Positions 22,995-37,500 of a stretch of 64,000 nt of DNA are shown here, piece after piece. The notes under the pieces are model-generated. The model ran no database searches, was not told the origin of the DNA, and saw only the letters and a list, made by a program, of their open reading frames with translations. Source of the stretch: Geotrypetes seraphini (taxonomy: Eukaryota; Chordata; Amphibia; Gymnophiona; Dermophiidae); assembly GCF_902459505.1 (NCBI RefSeq), contig NC_047084.1, positions 457,690,140-457,754,139 of the forward strand. Direction: 5' to 3'. The position numbers and the translations under genes were made by a program. Numbering within the stretch: position 1 is the first letter of the stretch; every line of letters begins with the position of its first letter.

Positions 22995-23212
22995 TGGTGC
23001 AGTGGTTAGAGCTTCACACTGAGGTTATGGGTTCAAACCCCGGGCTGCTCCCTGTAACCCTGGGTAAGTCACTTAATCCTCCACTGTCCCAGGTACATTA
23101 GATAGATTTTGAGCCCACCAGGACAGATAGGGAAAATGTTTGAAGTACCTGTATGTAAACTGCTTTGGGTGTGGTTATATAACTACAAAAAGGCAGTATA
23201 CAAATCCCTTTC
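22995..23212 (+). mobile_element. tRNA-derived CORE-SINE (MIR-like)
   Basis: Pol III A box TGGTGCAGTGG and B box GGTTCAAACCC (23030-23040), then the CORE segment CCTGGGTAAGTCACTTAATC and an L2-like tail (AAACTGCTTTGG...GGCAGTATAC). The most complete copy in the window. Confidence 0.8.
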
Positions 23213-24227
23213 CCTATATCCCTTGGGATATAAAGACTGTGAAAGGTTTTAGGAATATAAACCTCAGAAAAATGGACCGATGAAGCTTTATGGCAAGCTT
23301 TGGACCCCTGATTAAATATTTTGTGTGGTAGCTGCCTCTGACTGGTCCAAAAAATATTAACGTTTATGTAGAATAATTTGCAATGTCATTTTGAAGGTAT
23401 ACAGGATATTTATAGGTTAGATGTACAGTGGTGGGAGTTTTGAATTGGTTTTTCAATAAAAGTTTATAATGGAATCCATTTAGACTGAGGCCACTGCAGC
23501 ACTGAAAAATGGACTGTTTTTACTCCAGTACTGGTTGTGTTCTCTGACAGTGAAATGAATGCAACAAAGGAATCTGCATTTTCTCATTGGCTACTAAAAT
23601 TTTCTGTTTATAACAGTATTACAAAGATAGAGTGGGTGGGGAGAAACAGAGGTCTCAGACCTTGAGCTGTTCCTTATCACTTGAGAATGGCAAGTGATAA
23701 GGAAGGAGAAGGGCATTTATCATCCCATAGCTAAATTTGAAATGGTAAGAGCATATTCTACCACAAGAGAACTATCTTGTTATTTTAGTAATGCACTTAA
23801 GGGTTGGTGCATCCAGGAACCATTACTGAAGTAAGGTTTCCTCAGGTTTTCAAAGAGCAAGAACATACCATACAGCATAAGGTGTTGAGAAGGTCATAAT
23901 TCATACAGTCCTTTCCCTTTAAGGTTACCTCCATACAATTCAATAACATAGTTTGGCATAAATGTAGATTTGGGGATGGGAAGTAGCAAAAGAACCACAT
24001 TTGTATGGCAGGATGGTTCAGACCCTGTTGCATGCATCCATCTCATTCATTGGTAGGATGTTACAAAGTAAAATCATTGTTCCGCAAAGATCTTATACAT
24101 CTGTCACCATTTTCTACTTGGAAGGAGATCAGAGAGTGAATGAAATAAACACTGTACAGCTGACCACATAAAATGGCAACCAATGTCCTAGGTAACCATT
24201 AACCATTAGCTCTAGGGAACACCTAGA
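23213..24227. other. Gene-free interval downstream of the opsin gene
   Basis: No exon or recognised element apart from a small inverted repeat at about 23666-23705 (CCTTATCACTTG...CAAGTGATAAGG). Confidence 0.4.
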
Positions 24228-24233
24228 TTTATT
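24228..24233 (-). terminator. Candidate polyadenylation signal (AATAAA) of the opsin gene
   Basis: The first AATAAA on the minus strand downstream of the opsin stop, giving a 3' UTR of about 460 bases. No closer canonical signal is visible; a GATAAA-like hexamer lies nearer, around 24595. Confidence 0.4.
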
Positions 24234-24693
24234 TTATCCAAGGTCTATCTCACTTGTGCCATGAAATCACTGTGCTCAAGTTCAGCTAAGATTGAGAGGA
24301 GTGTTTCACAGAGTAATCTGTATGCTCATTTCACTAATTTCAAACCCACAAGCTGCAGAACCTCATTTTGGTCCCTGCCCCCATGCCCCTATTTACAAGG
24401 TCCTTCATCTCATTGAGATCAGTATCCCAGAGAATCCGTTATGCTCATTCTGCAGAAGCATCTGGAAAAGTTACCTTGCCATAGCTCAACAATTTTGAAG
24501 AAGAAGGGTGTGAATCCAATAAGTTAATTTGGAAACCGAGTTCCTAAAGGGAAACTACAAGTTTGTTTTTGTGTTTGCGTATCTGTTATCTCTGTATTTA
24601 TCACACCCAGCAGATGGGTCAGAACCATCTGGTGGTGAAGTTAAGGAGAGGCAGTACAAAGAAAGGAACTGAGAAAGTATGAGGGCACTGGAT

Positions 24694-24810
24694 CTATGCT
24701 GGTGACACCGAAGAGTTGGATACAGAGGACACTTCAGTTCTAGACACAGTAGATAATTCAGAACCATCATCCACCTTCCTGCCGAAGAGCTGGAAGATGC
24801 AGTTGCGGAA
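24694..24810 (-). CDS. OPN1LW: LWS opsin exon 6 (cytoplasmic tail, stop)
   Basis: After a TTCCAG acceptor the reading is [20 protein letters not shown], followed by a Ser/Thr-rich tail that ends NSSVSPA and TAG. NCIF holds a probable palmitoylation cysteine, the serines are the kinase targets, and VSPA is the VxPx-type outer-segment targeting signal known from visual pigments. It is two residues longer than the human tail; the extra Asn-Ser is what I recall from amphibian LWS. Confidence 0.96.
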   Translation of the reverse strand, partial: FRNCIFQLFGRKVDDGSELSTVSRTEVSSVSNSSVSPA

Positions 24811-27800
24811 CTGGAAAGACAGGGAAGGAGATGTTAGCACTTACAAAACAGGTACTCATTCCTCTAGTGTAAGAAGAAAAGACCTCTGACTACTCTAACA
24901 ATGATAACATCTCCAAGTCTATTTCTTTAATTAAAACATAAAGGGCTCCTTTTATCAAATTGTGGTAGAGCTTTTTACAGCAGGCCAGCGAGGTAAATGC
25001 TCTGCTGCTCATAGGAACTGAATGAGTGTCAGAGAATTCACCTCACTGGCCTGCAGTAAAAAGCTCTGCCGCGGTCTGATAAAAGGGGCCCAAAATCAAG
25101 AAAGTGGTAGAATCTTGTACTTCGTCTATAACATGGTTTTCTCAGTTCAAAAATTCCGTAAGCATCTGAAGACCTGGCTCTTCTCCAGAACGTAACCCCG
25201 TCCCGCTCCTGGCACTCTCACACCAACCTCTCTTCTCTCATACTTATATAATTCCACTGGAGTTCCGTTCCTTCCCTAACCATGTAAACCGTGTCGAGCT
25301 CCATCTGCGGAGATGATGCGGTATATAAACCCAAGATTTAGATTAGATTAGATTAGATTAGTTCAAAAATGAATTCTTGAAATAGTGATGCTATCTCCCT
25401 GTAATAGTGATAGAACCTTCTCCTTCATAATGAGTGACGCTCCCTGCCTTTGTCCATAGTGTTACAACCTTTTAATAGCTCTATAATAATTCCACCTGCA
25501 GTGTAACTACTGAACGGTCCCTGTATCTTATTGCTATCACCCCATCTTCTGCCTTCTCTACCCCCTGATAAAGTGCAGGCAAATCATTAGCCACACTCAC
25601 CTGTCTGTTCATGAAAACGTATATGATGGGGTTATAAATTGTGGCACTTTTGGCAAAGTAGGCAGGTAAAGATGCCGATAGTGGGTGGAAAGCATATCCA
25701 GGATTGGTGGCAGCAAAGCAAGCAAAGAAAGTGTAGGGTCCCCAGCAGAAGATGTAGGCCATGATCATGACCACTACCATTCTGGATACCTCCCGCTCTG
25801 CCTTCTGGGTAGATTCTGATTCTTTCTGCAGCTGAGCCACCTGTAGAGGGAGAAGCTACATTGTAATCTTTTAACATATTACCATTCCCTTCGGAGTTGG
25901 AACTAGGATGTGGCACCTATGACCAAGAGAAAAAGTATGCTCTTACCACATGCCACCACAAGCTCTCCTTCCCTTTTTAGTAAAAACATTTGAGAAACAA
26001 CCTTACATACACATATTCACATGCAGGGCTTTTGTATCAGCATTTAGATATGGTTACCCACTCCACCCCCCAAAAAATAATATTTTAATATGTGCAATTT
26101 CTTGAATCCCAGCTTCCATTTTCTTAAAAGCCAAATATTACAAAACTCCCTTGTTCTACAAAAATCTATGTAGTCTGTGATACCTTTGCCACCAAACAGA
26201 TCTATCAAAGCCTACAAAGACCCCAATTGTCTTCAGGATTAACATAGCTACTAAAACCTAACACCAGTGTTCACATGAAGAAATTCCTGTTTTCCACAAA
26301 TATCATATGTAACACAGATATAGAAAATCTGAGTTAAATATACTATGTATATGTGAGAGGTTAAGTATACAAAATATTATTCTTCCCCTCCACTGCTTTT
26401 AATCTTGGTATCTTGTAATATAATAAACATCACTCAAATATTTTCCCATCTTTGTATTAGAGAGCTGCACTGGAACAGGGACAATGGAAATCCCTTGGGG
26501 ATGCCCCCTTGGGTCGCTGGGGATCCCATGGAGACCCCCCTTGTGGTCTTGTGGATCCCATGGGGGTTGGAGGCAGCTCGAGCTGAGAGGCTCATTTTCT
26601 TTTCCTGCCTGCAGCACACCACACGTAGCCAACCCCTGATGTCAGCATCCATGAGCCACTGAGGTGCCAGCATCTGTGATTGTGATTCAGGGATGCTACT
26701 GCTGCCTGCCAAGCTTGGCAAAAAGGACCCCCAGACAACTGCAGCTGACAGTTTGGAGGTCCTCATCAGCTATTTTATATTTACATTAGAAGTTCTGGTA
26801 GAAACTCATTTACAAAGTATGTATTCTTTCCAATTAATATTTCCAAATTAATAAAGTGTCTTTGCTTATTTGTAAATGGGTCTCTACCAGAGCCTTTAAT
26901 TCAGTAGCATAATTAAATGAAATAACTACTTCTGAAGTTTATAGGGATGGGCGGGGACAGGTTTGACTCGTAGCGGGAATGGGTTTGATTTCTGTCCCCG
27001 CGCAACTTTCTACTTTGTATTTCATACTCTTTTATTCTCAATCATTTATGTTTCTTTGTTCCTTCCTTGTGATCTCTTCTCAATTTCTGGACAAGATTGT
27101 TCAGGTGCAGGTGTTATTTATCTGTCATCAGTATTGATCATTTGTTAAGGATGAATAGAAGGAAGATGAACATTTGTTGTTCCTGGAGGTTTACCTGTCG
27201 GATGGCCCTCCAAACTTGCAGGTAGCAGAAGAAAATTATGCTGAGAGGAATGATACAGCAGGTGATCATAAGGACCACCATGTAGGACTGGACACCTGGG
27301 TCACTGCTCCCACTGAAGACATCTGGACCACAGGAGGTCTTCAACCCATGAGGCCAGAACCTGCAAGGTAATGAGAAAACAAAGGTCATGTGCTGGCAGT
27401 GGCGTAGCGAGGGTGAGAGGCGCCCGAGACGGTTGTGCTCCTCACCCACTCTTATCTCCACCCCCCCACACTCCTCTCCCTATCCCCCTGCCACATGTGT
27501 GCCCCCCTTCCCTTCCCTTCCCATCCCATCCCCGTACCTATAATTGTTCATCATCATGAGCAACAAGAACATCAACATGCTCCTCGTGATCCTGCTATCT
27601 CTCCCATTGATGTCACTTCCTATGTGTGGCACCCGGAAGTGACATCAGCAAGAGACACAACAGGGTTGCAAGGAGCACATTAAAGCTGTTGCTCATGGTG
27701 GTGAATGGAGGCATGGAGGAAGGGCGGTGCGCATGTGGTGAGGAGAGGAGTGGAAAGAGGCGGGGCGGAGAGGAGTAGGGGTGCCAGCGCCCCCACCAAC

Positions 27801-30800
27801 ATGGCCTGGGGTGGACCGTCCCCCCTTACTATGCCACTGTGTGCTGGGTGGAAGAAGATCTGCAGTGTCAATGGAAATCCATATGGCAATTATCATAGAT
27901 CTGCAGACTACTGGCCCCTGGATGGAAGAGAAGTTTAATGATTGGAGAAGTGATTCTGAAACACAAAGACTTAAGGCTTCTGGAAAGATGACCTATAGAA
28001 ATATGAGGTGTGAGATCCAACAAAACGTCAACTCAGATCTTATTATCTTTGCTAACAATGCCAAGAAGGCTGATTGAGCCAATTCTAATGAGAGCTGACA
28101 GTGAGTGAACATTTGGGATTGAACTGAGACCATGGATCGATACCAAGAAGCACACCACACAGCTTGTGATGTCCACACAGCTTTTGATGTGTAGGAACTT
28201 TCATCAACCAGCCGCCAGGACCAAATAATGCCACTGAAAGTCATTGGCAGGTGTAGTGCAGTGCAGAGCTGAAAGTTACCCATGATGCAGCAATTTCCGT
28301 ATCGTAACATGGTCCAGGTAGTTATCTGGGTAGCAGTTCGACAATCCAGATAGAACTGGCATTGAATTTCCAGGGACAATGTAAAATATTGTGGACAATG
28401 TTTAAATCAGGCTTGTCAAAGTTCAGTCATTTAGGGCTACAAGCAGACCATGTTTTTAGGATATCCCCAAGAAATATGCATGAGAAAGATCTGCATACAA
28501 TGGATGTAATAGGTATGTACATCTTTCTCATGCATATCCATTAGGGATATCTTGAACACCTGATCTATTTAATCAACATACCCCCAGATATTCAACTCCC
28601 AGTGGTCAGCATTTTTTTAAATGTTGGCCACCGCAGGCAAAAAAAATCCAGATATTCAGAAGCAGTAATCTTGAAAATCCATATACCTCAGAGAGTGCCT
28701 GAGGTGATATTTAGCCAATACATTCGTGTCTTCTTCTTTTACAGTCTTAAATTTTCTGGATAGTTTTCTGGGTAGTGGGTATGGAAAATCACCGCTATTT
28801 GGATCATTTTAGTCCCTGTCTCAGCCACCCCAGCACTCTGAATACTATTATGGAAGGTCTGTAAAGATATACAGTCGTACTGTCTGGATAACACCACTGA
28901 ATATCTTTTTCAGAGCATTTATTTGGAAGCAGGAACCTAGATAAAGGCTTTTAAATATCGACCCCATAAAGTATTTTACCCTTGATTAGTTGTTTAAAAT
29001 GGGCTCACTTTGGATGGGAGGGAACCCATAAGAAATTTCAGTTACATTCATTTGCCAAGGATGAGGGAGATCTAGGAATTCTCAATATTAAAAATGAATA
29101 ATGTTGCTGGCTCTTGAGGTAGGTATGGGATTGGGTGGAAAAGACTAGTAAACTTACCTTTTTTATATAGCCTTCAATCCATAACCCTACTCCCCACTGC
29201 CCTTCAACCCAGCCAACAGATTAATTGTTCCCCTTAACTCAGGGGTGTCCAATGTCGGTCCTCGAGGGCCGCAGTCCAGTCGGGTTTTCAGGATTTCCTC
29301 AATGAATATGCATGAGATCTATTTGCATGCACTGCTTTCAATGCATATTCATTGGGGAAATCCTGAAAACCCGACTGGACTGCGGCCCTCGAGGACCGAC
29401 ATTGGACACCCCTGCAAACTGTATCCATGACATCCTGTTTGTCTGTTTAGATTGTAAGCTCTTTGAGCAGGGACTGACTTCTTTCTGACTCTGTACAGTG
29501 CTATGTATCTCTGGTAGCGCTATAGAAATAATTAATAGTAGTAGTATTATAATATTCAACTGGAACAACAGTTAACCTTTATTATCTAGCATATGCCTGA
29601 ATTCTGTCTAAGACCATTTTTGATAGCAGCTACATATTAAAGGAGGTGAGTTACCACTCAGGATAAGGAGAAACCCTTTAATAGCATGGAAACTGGCAAG
29701 AGAGAACCATGGTTTACCAGTACGTTGTTTCCCCTACCTTCCAAAAATGGGTAATGGAGATTTCCATCTAGGAATAGAGGGCATGGGTTTCAAAGAGTAC
29801 AGCACTTGCTGGAAGATGTAAGAATACTCCTTCCTTTTGATAGATTAAAACTAAGGTATGGAGAGAGATGGAAAAATATCATTATATTCAGATCTCCTAC
29901 TAAGAGGACTAAGCAACAACACTGACTAAGAGGATGGTATTGGGAATAAGAACATAAGAATTGCCACACTGGGACAGACTGAAGGTCCATCAAGCCCAGC
30001 ATCTGTTTCCAACAGTGACCAATCCAGGTCCCAAGTACCTAGCTAGATCCCAAGTAGCAAAACAGATTCTATGCTGCTTATCCTAGGAATAAGGTGGATT
30101 TCCCCAAGCCATTGCAATAATGGCCTATGGACTTCTGTTTTAGGAAATTATCCAAACCTTTTTTAAACCCTGCTAAACTAACTGATTTCGCTACATTCTC
30201 CAGCAATGAATTCCAGAGTTCAATTATACATTGTGTAAAGAAATATTTTCTCCAGTCTATTTTAAATCTACTATTTAGCAGCTTCACTACATTCTCCCTA
30301 GTCCTAGTATTTCTGGAAAAAGTAAACATTTACCCTTTCCACACCACTCAGTATTTTATAGACCTCTATCATATCACCTTTGAGCTATCACTTCTCCAAG
30401 CTGAAGAGTCTTAACCACTTTAGCCTTTCCTCATAAGGAAGTCTTCCCATCCCTTTTATCATTTTCATCGCCCTTTTCTGTACCTTTTCTAATTCCGTTA
30501 CATCTTTTTTGAGATACAGTCAAAGGTGGCGGATTGCATTTTTGTTTGGGGAGCCCCGCAAGCTCTGCCCCAGACCCCGCCCCCCATAATAGTACTACTG
30601 TAATTGTAATACCATTTTTTCCATTCATTTTTCATATATACACACAATATAATCTTATTAACAATACATAATGGTTAACCACAAAATTAAACTACACAAA
30701 GCACATTGTATGTTTCTCAAGATTTATTCCTACCAGAACACCTGGCCTTGGTCACACAGGCAGAACACAGATAACCCCTATGCAAATACAGGACCACAAA

Positions 30801-33800
30801 CTAAAAGTACTAATATATACAAACAAAACCCTAAGATGCAAGACTCTGCATGCAGTACAACCCCCAGAGAAATAGAAACAAATGCATTTCTTCCTGAACA
30901 GTGCAAAATATAGACAGCAGATGTAATTTCTCAAAACTGACACAATTCAATCACTAAATTGAAAATAAAATAATTTCCCCTACCTTTTGTTTCCTGGTGA
31001 TTTTGGTTTTCAAACCATCTTTCCCAGTCTCTGGCTGCACGTCCTTCTGTCTGTGCTCTTAACTGTGGATCCAGGGCAACCTTATCCATTTGCTGTTTTT
31101 CTCTCCTTCACTTTCTGCCATACATCCGTCTTTGGCATTAACTTTTAACATTCAACTTTCTTCCATTTTTCTGCTTTCGTCTCAAAATCTACTTTTCTAT
31201 GCCTGCCTTTCCCATCTATCCAAGTGTACTATCTCCTTTCTCTTTCTTCTCCCCTCCCATCTATCCATAAGAAGCATTTCTTCTTATCTCTTCCCTGTCG
31301 CACCCATCACTGTGCACCATCTCCTCCCTCTGTCTCCCCTTCCCCTCCATCCCTATGCACCATCTCATCCCTCTCCCATGGTCAGATATCTCTGTCTTCC
31401 CCCTTCTCCCCTCATATGGTCTGGCATTTTTCCTTCCCATAGCCTGGAATCTCTCTCCTCTCCCATGGTCTGGCATTTCTCCCTCCTTCCCTCCCTCTTC
31501 CTGAGGTATAACATCTCTCTCCTCTCTTTTCTGTGGTCTGGCATCACTCTCTCCCCTCCTTCCCTTCCATTCTATGGTCTGGCATCTCTCTCCTTCTCCT
31601 TCCCACTCCAGTGGTCTGACATGTCTCTCTTCTTTGGGTCATCTCTCCTCCCTCCCAGTGTAACATTTCTCCATCTCTTCTCTCCACCACTATTATGTCC
31701 AACAATTCTCCCTCTTTCTTCCTTTCCCCGTATACATCATCTTTCTTTCCCTCTCACGCAACATACCTATGTCCAACAATTCTCCGTTCCTTTTCCCTCC
31801 CCCACCGACAGCATCAAAGAAGCCACTGAGCACCAAGCAGGCAGCACCAAAGCGCACTCTTGCTGGTTGCTGCTCAGCAGCAGAAGAAATCAGCTGCCAT
31901 CGACTGGATTAACAGCAGGCAGGAGCACGGAAAGCTTGCTCCTGCCCGCTGCTCCCCTGGACCACAAGGGATCAAATTTTTTGGGAGGCCACGTCTCCTA
32001 TGGCTCCCCCCTCCCCCGTTCTGGCGCCTATGGATACAGTGATCAGAATTGCACACACTATTCGAGGTGTAGTCATACCATAGAGCGATACAAGGGCATT
32101 ATAACTTTTTCATCTTTATTTACCATTCCTTTCCTGATAATTCCTAACATTCTATTTGCTTTCTTAGTCGCTGCCGCACATTGAGCTGAGGGTTTCAATG
32201 TATCCTCAACGATGACACCTAGATCCTTTTCCTGGGCAGCAATTCCTAACATGGAAGCCTGCATCACATAGCTATAGTTTGGGTTCCTTTTTTCCACATG
32301 CATCACTTTGTACTTGCTCACATTAAACGTCAGCTGCCATTTTGGTGCCCAGTCTCACAAGGTCCTCTTGCAATTTTCACAATCCTCTTGCAATTTAACA
32401 ACTTTCTGTCATCTGCAAATTTAATTATCTCACATATATGCCTAGATGCCATCCCTCCCTATTCAGCAAATTAAGCCCCCTATTCAGTACACTATAATGC
32501 CCCTAAGCTAACAGTGAAGAATAAATGGAGGCTGAGTTTTAAGATGGGGGTCAGAGTAAAGGTGAACAGAATTTTGGTTTTATTTTTGGTTGTGGTACTG
32601 AAACTGGTCCAAAATCCTTTTTCTTCCTGGTTTTAGTTGAGACTACCATAATAAGTTATGGTCATGGTTTCAGCCGATACTGACTATGTGTTTTCATTGG
32701 AAGCTAAAACTTTGTGCTTTATTCTTTATGTCACCCTCCCTTCCTCTCCCCTCCGAACAACAGTTGCCTCTATCCCCCTCCCCCTGCAGGTGCTCACTTC
32801 AGGCCTATCTCATAATTCCTGGCAGTCTAGGGGTATAGTTAAGGCATGAGTGATCCACAGTCACTCCTGCCCATGCTGGCTTTGCTCTCAAAATGGCTGC
32901 CATGACTGCTAGTGGCCATCTTGCAAAACTGCTACAAGAGGTCACAGCAGCCATTTTGAGAATAGAGCTGATATGGACAAGAGCAACTGGGGATTACCCT
33001 GAATAGATCACCGGGGATTGTTAGATAGTCTGGGGGGGAGGGGGAGGTTAAGCTTTGCATTTTTTTTTTTTTTGGAGGGCTAATACAATTGCAAGTAATG
33101 CATTTATGCAGTGGCGTACCTAGTATATGTGACACCAGGGGCCCATCATTTTTTGACCCCCCCCTCATCTATATGAAAATTATTTTAGTAACAATCCACA
33201 TATCGCACAACAAGAGTGTACCTAGGAAAAGGTAGCATCTTAAACACTGCAGTGAGCACTAGAACACCAACACATACATTGTAAAACTAAACAAGCCAGA
33301 TCCCGCACAATCAATTGATCCTGCACAGTCAATGCCAACTGAAACTATGTCCTTTTCATATACACAGAACAGAGATACACCCTCGCCCAATATGGAATAA
33401 TCACAAACTAAAAATAGAAATATGTAGACAAAAGTTAAACTGAACCGCCAAGAAACCAGACTCTGCATACAATACAATACCACAAAAACAGTGACACGTC
33501 TTCCTCCCCCTCCATGGTTCCTCTCCCTTGTCTTCCTTCTCCCTCCTTCCCTCTCTCTCCCCAATTGGGTGCTGCAGCAGCAGCATTTCTCTCCCCCATT
33601 CCCTGTGCAACAGAAGCATTTCCCCCCCTTGCCTGTGCAGCATTTCTCCCCCATTCCCTGTGCAGCAGCAGCATTTCTCCCCACCTTGCCTGTGCAGCAT
33701 TTCTATCCCCTCTTGCCTGTGCAGCATTTCTCCCCCCACTTCCCTGTGCAGCATTTCTTCCCCCCTTGCCTGTGCAGCATTTCTACCCTCCCCCTTCCCT

Positions 33801-34548
33801 GTGCAGCAGCAACATTTCTACGCCCTCCCCTTTCCTGCGCAGCAACAACATTTCTCTTCCTTGCCCAGCAGTTCTGGCTGGTTGCCCTGCTCAAAGCTGC
33901 AGGCGTCTACACCGCACGTGATCCGCGGCTGCATCGGAAGCTTTCTCTCTGATGTTGTGATGTCAGAGGGAACGCTTCCGATGCAGCCGCAGATTGCGCA
34001 AGGAGCCGACACCCGCGGCTTTGAGCAGGGGAGCCAGCCAGAAGCTGAACAACCACTGGACACCCCTGTTTACAGTTTACTGCCGCTGCTTCTGGTTAAG
34101 GAAAGCAGCAGCGGCAGAATAGAGAGGGTGGCCGGCTATGCACCCCCTTGGGGTGTGCACCCTGGGCGGACCACCCCACCCATCCCCCTCTTAGTACGCC
34201 ACTGCATTTATGAACTTGTTTAGTAGTTTATATGATAAACAGTTCTCCAAATACATGTTTTTGATACAAACGTTTAGCCAGAATTTAAGTCTGTAAATTT
34301 GAGGTGATAAGCTCCTTAGGAATTCGCCTTTCTGGAGATATGACATCAGCTGTCACTTCAAATGTGGCATAAAGCCAGCCCTTGTAAAAGTACTGTGATT
34401 TTGTTTGTTCTCTTTAGTTGAGGCCCATATGTGTGGAGGCAAAATATGTTTTTTTTTGTTATTTAAATTATATATTCTGGCTTGAATACCATTTGGGTGA
34501 TTCTAAAGAATTTCCAGGCTCTGTTGGGTATGATGAAGATGCAATATA

Positions 34549-34579
<31 letters not shown>

Positions 34580-37500
34580 AATGTATTTTATTGAATTTTT
34601 GAACAATGAAATGTACAAGCCAAAATAACAATGAATAAGTCAGTAAGAACGACCCAACAATGGAAGATGCAATATTTTAATTAAACTTGTGGTGTGCAGA
34701 ATCTAGATTCTATGAGAAAGGAATCTGTAGTGATTGTTTTCAAGCACAAGTACTGCTCAGCTTATAGTGGGGTTCTTTTACTAAGGTGCGCTAGCCATTT
34801 TAGCGTGCGCTAAATATTAGCAGGCACTAAATGCTAACACATCCATTATATCCTATGGACGCGTTAGCACACGCTAAAATGGCTAGTGTGCCTTAGTAAA
34901 AAGACCCCAGTGTTAGTAGGGAGATCATATTGCAATGAAATTAAATTTATATATTCCTGTAATTTTTCATAGCACATAGTCAGTAACATCAATTTGCTTT
35001 TTTTTAAACTTTATATTTATTGCAATTTTAACATAGGGCCTCTTCTATCAAACTGCGCTAGCAGTTTTTAGCGCAGAGAGCCGCACTGAATGGCCTGCGC
35101 TGCTCCCGATGCTCAAAGTGATGCACCCAGGTTTCATCCCCTGTAACAATAAATGCCAGGAAACATTCTCCATCATTATACTGTGCCAAAAAGGCTGTGG
35201 AAGTCTGCACATGAATCATCTTGTGCTTATCAGTCAGCATCCTAGGCACCCACTTGCAATACTTGAGAACCTCCGTGACAATGGTATGTGTGGATTCGAT
35301 ACTGACATCCAATTCCCTGGCCAGAACTTCTAAAGAAATGCATCTGTTTTCATGAATAATGGCGTTGGCATGATCCACCTTCTGATCAGTGATGGCTGTG
35401 CTGGAATGACCAGAGCGTTCCTCATCAGGGATTGATGGTCACTCATTTTTAAATGCATCTACCTACTCGTACAGTCTTCTCTTGCCAGTGCAGGCATCTC
35501 CATACTGTTGCAGAATTTTTATATGAATTTCATGAGGTTTCACACCTCCAACCATAAAAATCTGATGACCGCACACTGCTCTTCTACTGTGCAAACAGCT
35601 AAGGGCACTGCCATTTTGTATATGGTGCCCTACCAATTAAGCACGCCATGCCATCTATTGGGCAGTGTCAACGCTTCCTCTAAGAATGTATCTTTTTGAA
35701 ATGCTCTCGTATATGTATATACATATGTGTGTGTGTACCCATTTCCTCCACCACTACACTTCCTGTATTTGACAAAGTGGATTATTGCCCTTGAAAATTC
35801 CTGCCCCTTGCAAATCACTTAGTTTATAATATAAATTTACAACTCTTAATTTCAAGGACCACAAACTGGTCAACGTTCTGTTAGGATTAAAATTATGTGT
35901 GAATTTTAAGGGATAACAGTGGATGTAGGAATGGAGTGCTTATAAAATGGAGGACAGGGAAAAAAAGTTTCTCTCCCTAAGATGGCTGACAGGCTAGAGA
36001 TACATTGCCACCCTGGCTAGTTCTCTGAAAAACAAGATTTATCTTTGACTGTTATTTTCAAGCCACAGTGTTTAAATTGGACCTAAGTGAACCTACATGT
36101 TCAAGAAAAACCTGGGTACATGTGCATTGTAAGTTTTTTTAAAAAATCTGATCAAGCTGAAATGGTATCCTTAGGAAAGAGTTATTTGAGGTTATGCAGA
36201 TCACCATGACTGAGATAGGCAGGGCAGGATTAATTCTTCAAGAGCCCCTAGACCAGGGGTGTCAAAGTCCCTCCTCGAGGGCCGGAATCCAGTCGGGTTT
36301 TCTGGATTTCCCCAATGAATATGCATTGAAAGCAGTGCATGCAAATAGATCTCATGCAGATTCATTGGGGAAATCCTGAAAACCCGACTGGATTCTGGCC
36401 CTCGAGGACCGACTTTGACACCTGTGCCCTAGACACACAAGTACACTGGGCCCCCTTGGCCCTGCCAAACCCACACTCTGCCCATGCCCCGCCCCCATTT
36501 ATCTGTTTCTTATTTACTTTTTTATTGCCACTTGTATTTCTTTTTTTTTTTTCAAAACAAAGATTAGCATACCAGTGCACAGTTTTTCTTTTATGCAACC
36601 CCCAAACATCTCTGAACAAATCCCCCTTGCTTTAATCATCTTGTCCTCACTCTCTTCTTTCTAGACAGCATCTGTCCTCTCTCTGTCTTCCATGCAACTT
36701 CAGCCCCTTCCATCCACTGTCTGCCCTCTCTCTCTCTGCCCCTTCCATCCACTGTCCGCCCTCTCCCCATTCCATTGGTATCTTCCCTCTTTCTATGCTC
36801 CTTCCATAAACTGTGCCCCTTCTCTCCTTTGTACATGATTAATTTCAGTTTCACCCCCTCTCCATTTTTCTGTCTCCACCCCCTCCCCTATGCTCTGGCA
36901 TCTCTCTCTTCTCCTTTCCTTCCTTCCTAACCACTCCACCCCATGGTCTGGCATCTCTATCTCCTTCCCTTCCCTCCCACATGCTCTGGCATCTCTCTCC
37001 CTCCATGCTCTGGCACCTCCTCTCCCTCTGGCCTGGCATTTGTCTCCTTAGTTTCCCTCCCATCCCCCCATGCCCTGGCATCTCTCCTTTCCTTCCAACT
37101 CCCCCTTCCCCTCCATTATCTGGCATCCCCTCTCCTTCCTTTATCTCCCTCCCTCCTTCCTTCCTTCCCCCTGGTCTGGCATCTGTCTCTTTCCCTCCCC
37201 CCATGCCTTGGCATCTCTCCCTCCCCCTCCATGGTCTGGTATCTCCCTCCCATGGACTTGGCATCTCTCATTCCTCTCCCTTTTCCTTCTCCCTCCTTCC
37301 CTCTCTGTCCCCAATTGGGTGCAGCAGCAGCCAAATTTCTCTTCCCCCTTTCCCTTCCCTTCCCTTTCCTGTGCAGAAGCAGCATTTCTCTTCCCCCCAC
37401 CTCACACACCCATCAGCAGTGCAGCATTCACCTCAAAATTACCCCTCCTGGTCAAAGTGAAGCATTTGCTTAATACCGATGATCCCTTACTTTGACTTGG

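Noticed and set aside
22995-23070. A functional tRNA gene
   Set aside because: A and B boxes are present but no cloverleaf forms and a CORE-SINE body follows directly.
27993-28379. Extra opsin exon or another gene in intron 3
   Set aside because: No opsin or other family motif, and the opsin frame is complete without it.
31090-32184. 364-residue open frame
   Set aside because: Runs through a CT-rich non-autonomous hAT and past its end into a LINE; no domain or start context.
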